This document shows positions 34,337 through 43,114 of a stretch of DNA of 64,000 nucleotides, piece by piece. Source of the stretch: Lacihabitans sp. CS3-21 (GTDB taxonomy: Bacteria > Bacteroidota > Bacteroidia > Cytophagales > Spirosomataceae); NCBI RefSeq assembly GCF_024343675.1, contig NZ_RJUD01000104.1:100612-164611 (forward strand), written 5' to 3'. A program made the position numbers and the translations under genes. The notes beneath the pieces are model-generated. The model saw nothing but the letters and a program-made list of their open reading frames with translations, searched no databases and was not told where the DNA came from. Positions within the stretch are counted from its first letter, which is position 1. Every line of letters begins with the position of its first letter.

Positions 34337-34672
34337 TTATTTTTGAGTTTTGGCAATGATAGATTTAACTGACTCTGCAAGTTCTATCCATGTATCATCC
34401 AAGCCTTCAAGGAAATTCGTTCCTTTTTCGGTCAGAATATAATACTTACGAGGCGGTCCCGAAGTTGATTCTTTCCATTGATAATCCAATAGTTCGGCGT
34501 TTTTGAGTCTAGTTAGTAATGGATAAAGCGTTCCTTCCACTACCATTATTTTTGCATTGAGCAGTTCATCCAATATCTCAGAGGCGTAAACTTCGCCTCT
34601 AGATATAATCTGCAAAATGCAATACTCCAAGATGCCCTTCCGCATTTGTACCTGTGCATTTTCTAAATTCAT
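34337..34672 (-). CDS. PadR-family transcriptional regulator
   Basis: A 111-residue winged-helix regulator of the PadR type: QMRKGILEYCILQIISRGEVYASEILDEL forms the HTH, followed by VVEGTLYPLLTRLKNAELLDYQW and the wing GPPRKYYILTEKG, then a short C-terminal dimerisation helix. It heads a two-gene operon with the PspC/GIN gene. A perfect 9-bp inverted repeat covering its own promoter is a likely autoregulatory operator. PadR proteins usually repress and are relieved by a ligand or stress signal, unknown here. Confidence 0.92.
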   Translation of the reverse strand: MNLENAQVQMRKGILEYCILQIISRGEVYASEILDELLNAKIMVVEGTLYPLLTRLKNAELLDYQWKESTSGPPRKYYILTEKGTNFLEGLDDTWIELAESVKSIIAKTQK

Positions 34673-34733
34673 AATCTTGTTGTTTTAGTCATTTTCTTAA
34701 AAAGAAATTATAGCTTTTTCATAATTGATGATG

Positions 34734-34774
34734 CAAATATATAGTATAGTACTTTGTTATGCAAGATACTATAT
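34734..34774 (-). promoter_or_regulatory. Promoter and overlapping inverted repeat of the padR-PspC operon
   Basis: On the minus strand TTG (34764-34762), a 20-base spacer and TATATTTG (34741-34734) match the Bacteroidota promoter. A perfect inverted repeat, ATATAGTAT (34739-34747) and ATACTATAT (34766-34774), spacer 18, flanks the spacer region of this promoter, an arrangement suited to repression by PadR. Confidence 0.6.
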
Positions 34775-34841
34775 GAAATATTTTAAATTTTTTTTAAAAA
34801 ACTTGTAATATGTGGGCCAAATTAGTTGTTGGTAAGGGTAT

Positions 34842-35282
34842 ATGTTGAAAATTTCAGAGTATTTAGCGGTTGCTTTAGCAGCCACAATAAAGTTTGTAGG
34901 TGGCCCATTGGCAGGAGTGGCATTTAAACTTAGCTGGTGGGAGACTAGTATTTTTTCGTCTTTGGGCATGATGCTTACGGTCTTTCTGGTAGTTTATGGT
35001 GGCGAAATCATCACCAAACTCATCACCAGATTTAGAGGCAATAAACCCAAAAAGATATTTAGCCGAACCACACGTATAGCCATAAAAGTAAAATCAAAAT
35101 TGGGTTTGTGGGGCATAGCATTACTTACTCCATTTATTTTCACTCCAATTTTGGGAAGTTTCTTAGCCCTACACTTCAGATTTAACAAGGTAGAAATACT
35201 TTGGAAGATGTTGATGTGTGCATTGTTTGCTGGAGCTGTGCAAACGTGGTTTTTTTATTTTGTTAAAAGTTGGTTTGTTTAA
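34842..35282 (+). CDS. Small integral membrane protein, unknown function
   Basis: A 146-residue protein with about four hydrophobic segments (roughly residues 5-25, 35-55, 88-112 and 120-142) and a basic cytoplasmic loop (RFRGNKPKKIFSRTTRIAIKVKSK). The segment LGLWGIALLTPFIFTPILGSFLAL resembles the Gly/Pro-rich re-entrant segment of small multidrug-export/DedA-like proteins, but similarity is too weak for assignment. It is divergent from padR, so the 34673-34841 intergenic region may regulate both. It converges on the outer membrane receptor gene. Confidence 0.6.
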   Translation: MLKISEYLAVALAATIKFVGGPLAGVAFKLSWWETSIFSSLGMMLTVFLVVYGGEIITKLITRFRGNKPKKIFSRTTRIAIKVKSKLGLWGIALLTPFIFTPILGSFLALHFRFNKVEILWKMLMCALFAGAVQTWFFYFVKSWFV

Positions 35283-35314
35283 AAAAAAGAAACTTGCCAA
35301 AAGCTTGGCAAGTT
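35281..35314 (-). terminator. Terminator of the outer membrane receptor gene
   Basis: A perfect 10-bp stem, AACTTGCCAA (35291-35300) and TTGGCAAGTT (35305-35314), loop AAGC, followed by a T run on the minus strand (A run at 35281-35288). Confidence 0.75.
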
Positions 35315-35351
35315 CTCCATCTATTAACCTAAAACCTATATTAAGTACATC

Positions 35352-37856
35352 TTAATTGCGACCAGCCGGTGCTCCACCACCTTGCTGACCAGTGGTCTCA
35401 CCGCCACCATCTTTTACGTCATCATTTTTCACACCTTTTGCTCTTTTCTTCGGCATCATTGCATCTACGCCCATTTTACCCAATTTGTATGAAAGATTCA
35501 CACTTACTCCTCTGTTAAACATATAATTTACACTGTTTTGCGTAAATAAAGGTGATTCCATTGTAGTCTTTATTTTCATAGAATTTTGAAGAAAGTTCTG
35601 CGTTGAAACGCCGATGCTTCCCTTTTTATTCTTAAATTCTTTTCTCGTACCAAGTGAATAGAAACCGAAGCCTCCTTGGCGTCCCATTGGCAATACTCTG
35701 CTACCTCTTGCAAAACTAAATGCTTGTACCTGCCATCCTTTTTTTAGTGTAATGAATGTCATTAAACGTCCGTTGTGGTTCCAACCTTGGTTGGAAACTG
35801 GTATTGAAACCCCACTTGCGGATGTAGTTTGACCTGTAATATAATTGTAAAACGACTCTATTCCTGCGTTTATCATCCATTTGGAAGTAAGACTCAAATT
35901 GCCTGAAAAGTTTACTCCGTATGCTTTGTCATTTCCAATATTTTGAAAAGTTGTTATCACCACCCCATTCTCTGTACCAGACGGTGTAGCTACTTGCGTG
36001 ATGGCATTACCAGTCATTCTAGTGAAAAGCGACATATTCAAATAAATCTTTTTGATACTGGCACTTACGCTCGCCTCAATGTTGTCTGTCAACTCAGGTC
36101 TCAATTCTGGATTTCCTTGTTGAATATTTTGCGGATTTACAAGGTTCACGTTGGGGTTTAACTGTTGTAATCCCGGACGTTGAATTCTTCTATTGTATCC
36201 TGTTTTAACTGTATATTTTCCGCCAAAAGTTTTCGAGATATTAACATTCGGTACCAAAATGTTATATGGCTCAATATCAATATCTGTCGAGTTGTTTTGT
36301 GTTGCAAAAATATCCGTGATTTCATATCTTGTACCTGCCTTAAAAGTGTATTTGCTTTTAGTGGTATAAGTGTAAGCCAAATAAGCAGCACCAATGTTTT
36401 GGTTATAATCTAAGGATCCATTAGGTCTTTTTGGATCATTTATTACTGAACCACCTACCAAATAGCTAAAGTCACTATTCACTTCTCTAAAAATTCCTTT
36501 TCCACCAAATTCTACCAATTGATTCTTTTTGATAGGTGTTTGATAATCAACTTGCACCGTGTATTCTTGATTAATATTATCGTTTCTATTGGTAAGAGCC
36601 AGTTTTTCAAGTTCGGCATTTCCAAGAGGGGTATTGGTAAAATCTGAGTTTGCCGAACTTCTACTATAAAGTGTCGAGATACTTAGTTCTTTTTGTGGTT
36701 TAATTACGTGCAAATAATCGATGTTGAAATCCCAACTGTTAGATGGATTATCAGAAATTATTCTTTGGTTGGTATTGCTCAGCTGCGTTAGGTTTTGGAA
36801 TCGTTCGATTGTCAAATCTTGGTCTCTATTGAAACTTCTTGTTCCAAATCTCGCTCCTGCTGAAAGTGATTTGGTTTTAGAGATGTCATAATCAGCACCT
36901 AAAGTGTACCTTCCAAATACCATTTCGTCTCTGGCATTTCCTTTTTGACTCGTACGATAAGTATTTTCAGTACCTTTTGTGATTTGTTCAAACGTAGTTT
37001 CTGATGGGTTAAAGTTAGCCCTTCCAAAACCACCTAAAGTCATTCCAAATTTACCAGTTCTAAGACTTCCGTTCAGTCCTAAGTTAGCACCTCTATTTCC
37101 ACCGCCGATGTCAGTGTTAAGGCTATATCCCTCTAAATTGTTCTTTTTGGTGATAATATTAATTATGCCCGACGAACCTTCTGCGTCATATTTAGCTGAT
37201 GGCGAAGTGATTACTTCAACAGTTTTTATCTGGTCGGCTGGAATTTGCTTCAAAGCATCTGCAATACTCGCCGCCATAATTGTTGAAGGCTTGTTGTTAA
37301 TCAAAACTCTGATGTTTGAACTTCCTCTTAAAGAAACGTTTCCGTCAAGGTCAACAGATAATAATGGTACTTTTCTTAGAATATCCGCTGCATCGCCGCC
37401 TTTGGCTGTAATGTCTTTGTCGGCGTTATAAACTAGTCTATCTACTTTCTCTTCTATCACAGCACCTTGTCCTGTAATCACAACCTCGTTAAGTAGCTTG
37501 GCATCTGTACTAATAAAAATATCTTTCAAAGTTAGCGTTCTATTTTTGGCGGTGATTTCTTCCAAAAATACCAATTTGTCTTTAAAGCCTATTGAAGAAA
37601 ATTTTATGGCAAACTTGCCATTTGGTACATTCTTGATTGTAAACTTGCCTTTTTCGTCTGTAAGTGTTCCGTCTATTGGTTTTACTAGATCAGTGGTTTT
37701 GTACAAAGATAAAGTAGCAAATTCTACCGGAGTTTTGGCTATACTGTCTATAAGTGTTCCAGAAATTTTCCCATCGCCGCCCTGTGTGGCAGAGGGCATT
37801 TGAGCAAACACAAAAGTCGTTATAAAAAATAAAATTGAAGTGAAGTATTTGGTCAT
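35352..37856 (-). CDS. TonB-dependent receptor / outer membrane beta-barrel family protein
   Basis: An 834-residue outer membrane protein. Signal peptide 1-18 (TTFVFAQ); carboxypeptidase-like domain about 28-112 (GKISGTLIDSIAKTPVEFATLSLYKT); plug domain about 125-240, with LRKVPLLSVDLDGNVSLRGSSNIRVLINNKPS and VEVITSPSAKYDAEGSSGIINIITKKN; then a large beta-barrel of the OMP_b-brl_3 type. After the barrel a Gly/Gln-rich tail ends the protein, unlike classical receptors that end in an aromatic residue. The gene is divergent from a LytS/LytTR operon 221 bases away. The ligand is unknown; this subgroup has been linked to peptide or protein substrates and not to glycans. Confidence 0.87.
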   Translation of the reverse strand: MTKYFTSILFFITTFVFAQMPSATQGGDGKISGTLIDSIAKTPVEFATLSLYKTTDLVKPIDGTLTDEKGKFTIKNVPNGKFAIKFSSIGFKDKLVFLEEITAKNRTLTLKDIFISTDAKLLNEVVITGQGAVIEEKVDRLVYNADKDITAKGGDAADILRKVPLLSVDLDGNVSLRGSSNIRVLINNKPSTIMAASIADALKQIPADQIKTVEVITSPSAKYDAEGSSGIINIITKKNNLEGYSLNTDIGGGNRGANLGLNGSLRTGKFGMTLGGFGRANFNPSETTFEQITKGTENTYRTSQKGNARDEMVFGRYTLGADYDISKTKSLSAGARFGTRSFNRDQDLTIERFQNLTQLSNTNQRIISDNPSNSWDFNIDYLHVIKPQKELSISTLYSRSSANSDFTNTPLGNAELEKLALTNRNDNINQEYTVQVDYQTPIKKNQLVEFGGKGIFREVNSDFSYLVGGSVINDPKRPNGSLDYNQNIGAAYLAYTYTTKSKYTFKAGTRYEITDIFATQNNSTDIDIEPYNILVPNVNISKTFGGKYTVKTGYNRRIQRPGLQQLNPNVNLVNPQNIQQGNPELRPELTDNIEASVSASIKKIYLNMSLFTRMTGNAITQVATPSGTENGVVITTFQNIGNDKAYGVNFSGNLSLTSKWMINAGIESFYNYITGQTTSASGVSIPVSNQGWNHNGRLMTFITLKKGWQVQAFSFARGSRVLPMGRQGGFGFYSLGTRKEFKNKKGSIGVSTQNFLQNSMKIKTTMESPLFTQNSVNYMFNRGVSVNLSYKLGKMGVDAMMPKKRAKGVKNDDVKDGGGETTGQQGGGAPAGRN

Positions 37857-37884
37857 AAAATAGTTTTTGATAATAATTCGAGAA

Positions 37885-37892
37885 CAAATTTA
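37885..37892 (-). promoter_or_regulatory. Candidate -7 element of the outer membrane receptor gene
   Basis: The minus strand reads TAAATTTG, 28 bases before the ATG. No matching -33 element is seen. Confidence 0.4.
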
Positions 37893-38077
37893 ACATCAAA
37901 AAGTTTGACATTTCCGTGAATTAGATAAATGAATGTATAATGAGGATAAAAGGTCAATAATCGATGATTTTATGATTATACCATGAAAATAATTCTTAAA
38001 TCTATTCAATTACATTTTTGGTCTTGTATTTAATTTTATTCGAGAAAAAAATGTAAAATTGCATACTTACAAATTCT

Positions 38078-39121
38078 ATGACGGTGCAAATCACAAGTAA
38101 AAAAATATCGAGCGATTTACTCTTTAGGGTATTATTTCATGTCATTTTTTGGTTTTTTTGGTTGGTGTTACCCATCCTCAACTCCATCATGGATGATGAC
38201 AAAAGTCGCTATGAATGGTTAATTTTGACACTTCCATTGGGCTTTTTTACAATGCCTTTTTTCTACTTCAATTCCGAATTTTTAATTCGCAAGTTTCTAC
38301 ATAAAGGCCAGCTGACCAGCTATATAATGAGTCTTTTGGTCATGTTTTCGGTTTTTTTGTTCGCTTTTTACTTACTCAAGGATTATTTAGTAGACAAATA
38401 CCCCATTCGAATTTATGACTCTCGCACCCTTTTTCCTGTTCTATTCATAATTTCTATGAGTACGCTCTATGGTTTTGTAATATTTATGATCGGACAGTCT
38501 AAAAAAAACCAAGAAGAGCAGGCTGAAAGATTAAAGTCAGAACTGTCATTTTTGCGTTCGCAGATTAGTCCACATTTTATTTTCAATGTCTTGAACAGTA
38601 TCGTGTATTTAATCAGAACCAAATCAAAAGAAGCGGAAAGTGTGACGCTTGAGCTATCAAACTTGATAAGGTATATGCTTTATGAGTCAGAAAATAAGCA
38701 AGTTTTGGTAGAAAAAGAAGTTGGATACCTTGAAAATTATGTAAAGTTACAGAATGTCAGATTTGGCGAAGATGTAAAAATTGATTTAAAATTGATAGGC
38801 AATCCCGGCTCTATGATGATAGAACCAATGCTATTGATTCCATTTGTTGAAAATGCATTCAAACACGGCGTTGGATTTGTAAAAGACCCCAAGATTGAAA
38901 TTTTAATAAAAGCCTCTGAAGGTGAAAAGTTTGAGTTTTCTGTAAAAAACCAAACGAGCAACGAAAGGAGAGAAACCAAGGATCCCAACTCTGGAATTGG
39001 TATAAAAAACGTCACAAGAAGAATAGATTTATTATATCCTGATGCACACAAACTTGAGATGAAACAAGAAAATGGTTTTTTTGAAGTATATTTAGAACTA
39101 GATTTAAAGAATAAAGCCTAA
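38078..39121 (+). CDS. LytS/YehU-family sensor histidine kinase
   Basis: A 347-residue sensor kinase. Four N-terminal membrane segments (about 14-34, 47-65, 82-100, 117-139) with no large extracytoplasmic domain are followed by a short coiled linker and a His-kinase domain of the LytS type: phospho-acceptor His166 in SQISPHFIFNVLNSI, N-box Asn259 in IPFVENAFKHG, and the GIGIKNVTRRIDLLYP G-box. It should phosphorylate the LytTR regulator encoded 3 bases downstream. The signal is unknown and may be perceived within the membrane. Confidence 0.92.
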   Translation: MTVQITSKKISSDLLFRVLFHVIFWFFWLVLPILNSIMDDDKSRYEWLILTLPLGFFTMPFFYFNSEFLIRKFLHKGQLTSYIMSLLVMFSVFLFAFYLLKDYLVDKYPIRIYDSRTLFPVLFIISMSTLYGFVIFMIGQSKKNQEEQAERLKSELSFLRSQISPHFIFNVLNSIVYLIRTKSKEAESVTLELSNLIRYMLYESENKQVLVEKEVGYLENYVKLQNVRFGEDVKIDLKLIGNPGSMMIEPMLLIPFVENAFKHGVGFVKDPKIEILIKASEGEKFEFSVKNQTSNERRETKDPNSGIGIKNVTRRIDLLYPDAHKLEMKQENGFFEVYLELDLKNKA

Positions 39122-39124
39122 GAC

Positions 39125-39838
39125 ATGAACTCCAAAATAAGATGTATAGCCGTCGACGACGAACTTTTAGGCAGAAAACTACTAGAAGAAAATATCAATC
39201 AATTGCCTTTTTTGGAATTGGTAGGCACTTGTAAAAATGCTTTTGAAGCAATTGAGCTAATTGAAAATGAGAAAATCGACTTGATTTTTTTAGATATACA
39301 AATGCCTGGGATGACAGGGACAAAATTACTTGAAAGTATGGTTACTAAGCCAATGGTAATTTTTGTTACGGCCTATGAGCAATATGCCGTTGAGAGTTAC
39401 GATCTCCAAGTAGTAGATTATCTCATGAAACCCGTTAGTTTCGAAAGATTTACCAAAGCAGCCCTTAAGGCACGTGAACATTACAGGCTGGCGAACAGTG
39501 AAGGAACAAATGAAGAACAAACCTACATGTTTGTAAATGTAGAATATTCTTTGGTGAAGATCAACTTTGACCAAATAACCCACATTGAAGGCTTAAAAGA
39601 TTATATTAAAATCTATGTAACCAATGCTGTCCATCCAATTCTTACAAAATCTACCCTAAAAGGAATAGAAGAGAAGTTACCATCTAAAAAATTCTTGCGT
39701 GTTCAAAAATCTTTCATAGTGAATCTTGAAAAAATTGAATCCATTAGAAATCATAGGATTACGATTGGGAAATATGAAATCCCTGTAAGCGATAGCAACA
39801 TGGAAAGCCTCTTAGAAGCAATAAACTATAATAAATAA
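39125..39838 (+). CDS. LytTR-family response regulator
   Basis: A 237-residue response regulator. The receiver domain (1-120) has the acidic pair Asp11-Asp12 (VDDE), phospho-acceptor Asp57 (IFLDIQMPG), Thr in FVTAYE and Lys in LMKPVS. A LytTR DNA-binding domain occupies about residues 140-237 (EGLKDYIKIYV ... FLRVQKSFIVNLEKI). It is the partner of the preceding kinase, and the peptidase gene follows after 3 bases, so the three are one operon. Likely targets include its own operon and the divergent receptor gene; this is inference. Confidence 0.93.
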   Translation: MNSKIRCIAVDDELLGRKLLEENINQLPFLELVGTCKNAFEAIELIENEKIDLIFLDIQMPGMTGTKLLESMVTKPMVIFVTAYEQYAVESYDLQVVDYLMKPVSFERFTKAALKAREHYRLANSEGTNEEQTYMFVNVEYSLVKINFDQITHIEGLKDYIKIYVTNAVHPILTKSTLKGIEEKLPSKKFLRVQKSFIVNLEKIESIRNHRITIGKYEIPVSDSNMESLLEAINYNK

Positions 39839-39841
39839 AAA

Positions 39842-41389
39842 ATGAAGAAAAATTTACTTTTGGGCCTTTGTTTTGGATTAACTGTCCTTGCAAATGCTCA
39901 ACAAAAGAAGGCAGAAACTGCTCCAATCGCTGCTGCCACACCAAAGGCAGAAGAAAAGCCTCAGGTTTCAAGTTCTAGAGTACTCAATCCAGACATGAGT
40001 GTGATTACCAACGGCGAAGTAATGATCAAAGGCCAAAAAGTGCCTTATAAAACTACCGCCGGAACCATACCAGTTTGGGATGAAGCAGGTAAAATTATAG
40101 CTTCCTGTTTTTATACTTATTACGAACGTAGTGACGTAAAAGATAAAGCAAGCCGTCCTATAATATTTTCTTTTAACGGTGGACCAGGCTCTGCATCGGT
40201 TTGGATGCATATAGCTTACACAGGTCCTAAAGTTTTAAATATCGATGACGAAGGTTACCCTGTGCAGCCTTATGGTTATAAAGACAATCCTTATTCTATT
40301 CTTGATGTGGCCGACATTATTTTTATTGATCCGGTAAATACTGGTTTTTCAAGAATAGTAAATCCAGAAACACCCAAATCTACTTTTTTTGGTGTAAAAG
40401 CAGACATAAAATATCTTTCAGAATGGTTAAATACTTTTGTGAGCCGAGTAAACCGCTGGTCTTCTCCGAAATATCTAATTGGTGAAAGTTATGGTACAAA
40501 CCGAGTGTCTGGAATGGCTCTTGAGCTGCAAAGTAGTCATTGGATGTATCTGAATGGCGTAGTGTTGGTTTCTCCTACCGACTTAGGCATAAAACGTGAC
40601 GAAACCATGGGCGATGCTTTGCGTTTGCCGTATTTTGCTGCTGTGGCGTGGTATCACAAAGCTTTGGAAACCTCCTTACAAAGCAAAGATTTGACGGCTT
40701 TTTTGCCAGAAGTGGAGGATTTTACTGTTAATCAATTGATTCCGGCGTTGGCCAAAGGGGGATATTTGCCTGAAAACGAAAAGAAAGCATTAGCGACTAA
40801 AATGTCCAAATACTCAGGTTTATCTGAGGATGTTTTGATGAAAAATAACCTGAAGATTTCTCTTAATTATTTCTGGAAAGAATTATTGCGTGATAGAGGA
40901 TTTACTGTTGGTAGGCTTGATTCAAGATATTTGGGTATTGACTCAAAGGATGGCGGAGAAAAACCAGAATTCAACGCCGAGTTAAGTTCGTGGTTACATT
41001 CATTCACACCACCTATCAACATGTATTTGCGTGAAGAACTCAAATTTAAAACTGATCTAAAATACAACATGTTTGGCCCAGTTAACCCATGGGAGCGTGA
41101 TGACGTTAATCTCGGAGAAAATCTAAGAGCAGCTATGGCTGCCAATCCATATTTGCATGTGCTTACTCAATCGGGATATTACGATGGTGCTTGTGATTAT
41201 TTTAATGCCAAATACAATATGTGGCAAATGGATCCAAGTGGTAAAACCAAAGAAAGACTAAGCTGGAAAGGCTACCGTTCTGGCCACATGATGTATCTCC
41301 GCAGAGAAGATCTTCAACAAGCCAACGAAGACCTCAGAGAATTCATAAAACAAAGTACACCTGCTGTTGGTAAGGCTGCTAAGTATTGA
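39842..41389 (+). CDS. Secreted S10-family serine carboxypeptidase-like protein
   Basis: A 515-residue exported peptidase. Signal peptide 1-20 (TVLANAQ), then a Pro/Ala/Lys-rich linker. The alpha/beta-hydrolase fold of family S10 is clear: IIFSFNGGPGSASVWMH (oxyanion hole, 108-123), nucleophile Ser216 in GESYGTN, Asp448 in GYYDGACD and His482 in SGHMMYLR. Serine carboxypeptidases remove C-terminal residues from peptides. It follows the LytTR gene by 3 bases, unusual for a peptidase and suggesting that peptide processing is tied to that signalling system. A strong terminator ends the operon. Confidence 0.9.
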   Translation: MKKNLLLGLCFGLTVLANAQQKKAETAPIAAATPKAEEKPQVSSSRVLNPDMSVITNGEVMIKGQKVPYKTTAGTIPVWDEAGKIIASCFYTYYERSDVKDKASRPIIFSFNGGPGSASVWMHIAYTGPKVLNIDDEGYPVQPYGYKDNPYSILDVADIIFIDPVNTGFSRIVNPETPKSTFFGVKADIKYLSEWLNTFVSRVNRWSSPKYLIGESYGTNRVSGMALELQSSHWMYLNGVVLVSPTDLGIKRDETMGDALRLPYFAAVAWYHKALETSLQSKDLTAFLPEVEDFTVNQLIPALAKGGYLPENEKKALATKMSKYSGLSEDVLMKNNLKISLNYFWKELLRDRGFTVGRLDSRYLGIDSKDGGEKPEFNAELSSWLHSFTPPINMYLREELKFKTDLKYNMFGPVNPWERDDVNLGENLRAAMAANPYLHVLTQSGYYDGACDYFNAKYNMWQMDPSGKTKERLSWKGYRSGHMMYLRREDLQQANEDLREFIKQSTPAVGKAAKY

Positions 41390-41410
41390 TTTTGAATGTT
41401 TTATATTTAT

Positions 41411-41439
41411 AAAAGCGATGCTTCGGTGTCGCTTTTTTT
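41411..41439 (+). terminator. Rho-independent terminator with cUUCGg tetraloop
   Basis: An 11-bp stem (41411-41421 with 41426-41436, two G-U pairs) closed by the extra-stable cTTCGg loop and followed by T residues. It ends the LytS-LytTR-S10 operon. The rest of the gap to 41668 shows no gene. Confidence 0.85.
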
Positions 41440-41668
41440 GCAATTAGATTTATCCAATATTGTTTCCCAAAATGAACCTATTGCATATTTTTTTTAATAG
41501 AGTCAGCCAATTTTAAGACAACGGAGTTATTTCAAATTTACTTTTAATAGTTACTTGTACGGCCTTATAGATTTGGATATTGACTTTAAAAAAATTAGAT
41601 TATTTTGGTTAAATAGGTTAAAGGAAGTGGTACTGGTTATACCGAAAGTTCAATTATGTTTCTTCGCC

Positions 41669-43114
41669 TCAAAACAAAACCTTCCTAACCCATTCGGTTC
41701 CGAAATCAGGGTACAAAAAGAATACCACCAAAGCTATGCTGAAGTAAGTTAGTACAACCGTAAGAAAGAAATCGGGATTGTACCTGGGTTGATTATAGCT
41801 CTTTTTGATGAGCATAAAATAAGGTACTTTTAGGTAGTAATAGATAGAAATGGCGGCATTTAAAAGCCCGAATATCAAAAGCCCGTAGTAAGCCGAGCTG
41901 TGCATGTCTTCGCCCATATTAATAATAGATGAAAAAACCATAAGCTTAGCCATAAAACCCACAGTAGGAGGGAGGCCTACCAACGCCATCATGATAATAA
42001 CAGCATTTAATCCCAAAAATATATTTTTTTGCCCAATGCCTTTAAAATCCTCCATTTCATCGCTGCCGGCCTGCTTTTTCAATAAATCAGCCAAGAAAAA
42101 CGCCCCCATAGTGATAGGCAAATAGGTAAGAATATAAAAAAATGCTCCATAAAAATCTGTCTGTGGGCCTTTTAAAACGCCTATTAGTATAAAACCAGCT
42201 TGGGCAATTCCTGAATAACCCAACATTCTTTTGAGGTTGGTTTGCCACAAGGCTGCCAAGTTGCCTACTATCAACGATATAAATATAATCAGTAGCAGCA
42301 CCATATTCAGGTTTACAAAGTTTGCCTGAACAACTCTTGCTACCACCAAAACACCTACGGCTTTTGGAGCAAATGATAAAAATGAGATAATGGGCGTGGA
42401 GGTAGCTTCATAGACATCTGGTACCCAACTTTGGAATGGGGCTGCGGCAATTTTGAAGAATAAGCCAGCTAAAAACAAAAATGTAATGATTTGAATGATC
42501 AAAGCAGAATTGGTAGCAATCGATTTAAAAAAAACTGAATCGGCAAAGTTTAGGGTATGACCGATACCGTAGAAAAGTGAGATTCCATATAACATGATGG
42601 CACTACTGGTAGCCCCAAAAATTAGGTATTTTATGGCAGCTTCAAAATTCTTTTTATCGTTTTTGGTAGCCACTAATACATATGATGAAATAGAAACCAA
42701 TTCAATACTCACATAGATAACCAGAAAATTAGTGGTCATGGCTAAAAAGCTGAGGCCTAGTAGTATACATAGTACCAGAAAGTAAATCTCGCCATCAAAT
42801 TTGTATTTGAATAGGCGGCTGTGAATAAGAAATACGATGGTAGAAAGAGCAACTAATTGTTTAAAAAACAGACTGGTTTTATCTAAGATTAGTAGGTCTC
42901 CAAATAGTTTTATTCCCTCGTTTGGAAGATTTTCATAATAATAACTAGCTGAAAATGTGTAACTCAAGACCAACAAAAAAGAAAATCTGTATGGCCATTT
43001 TGAACCATCTTTTTGAAATGAAATAATGACTACCAAAAATAAAATACCTATTATCAGTATCCATTCGGGTAAAATATTCTGCGAACTGGTAAGTATTTCT
43101 AGTAATTCTGTCAT
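41669..43114 (-). CDS. nuoN: NADH-quinone oxidoreductase subunit N
   Basis: A 481-residue membrane subunit of complex I, with about 14 helices, belonging to the Mrp-antiporter-like proton-pumping group. The conserved discontinuous-helix segment YLIFGATSSAIMLYGISLFYG and the Lys-containing FKIAAAPFQSWVPDVYEATSTPI block identify NuoN. Final gene of a nuoL-nuoM-nuoN transcription unit; its ATG shares one base with the nuoM stop. Works in the inner membrane, pumping H+ as NADH is oxidised by the rest of the complex. Confidence 0.94.
   Translation of the reverse strand: MTELLEILTSSQNILPEWILIIGILFLVVIISFQKDGSKWPYRFSFLLVLSYTFSASYYYENLPNEGIKLFGDLLILDKTSLFFKQLVALSTIVFLIHSRLFKYKFDGEIYFLVLCILLGLSFLAMTTNFLVIYVSIELVSISSYVLVATKNDKKNFEAAIKYLIFGATSSAIMLYGISLFYGIGHTLNFADSVFFKSIATNSALIIQIITFLFLAGLFFKIAAAPFQSWVPDVYEATSTPIISFLSFAPKAVGVLVVARVVQANFVNLNMVLLLIIFISLIVGNLAALWQTNLKRMLGYSGIAQAGFILIGVLKGPQTDFYGAFFYILTYLPITMGAFFLADLLKKQAGSDEMEDFKGIGQKNIFLGLNAVIIMMALVGLPPTVGFMAKLMVFSSIINMGEDMHSSAYYGLLIFGLLNAAISIYYYLKVPYFMLIKKSYNQPRYNPDFFLTVVLTYFSIALVVFFLYPDFGTEWVRKVLF

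Noticed and set aside
36979..37431. A 150-residue open frame on the plus strand inside the outer membrane receptor gene
   Set aside because: It is antisense to the conserved plug domain, has low-complexity composition and no recognisable motif; a shadow of the real gene.
37957..37979. ATAATC-N11-GATTAT inverted repeat between the receptor and LytS genes, considered as a LytTR operator
   Set aside because: Only 6 bp in very A/T-rich DNA and unlike the direct-repeat sites of LytTR proteins.
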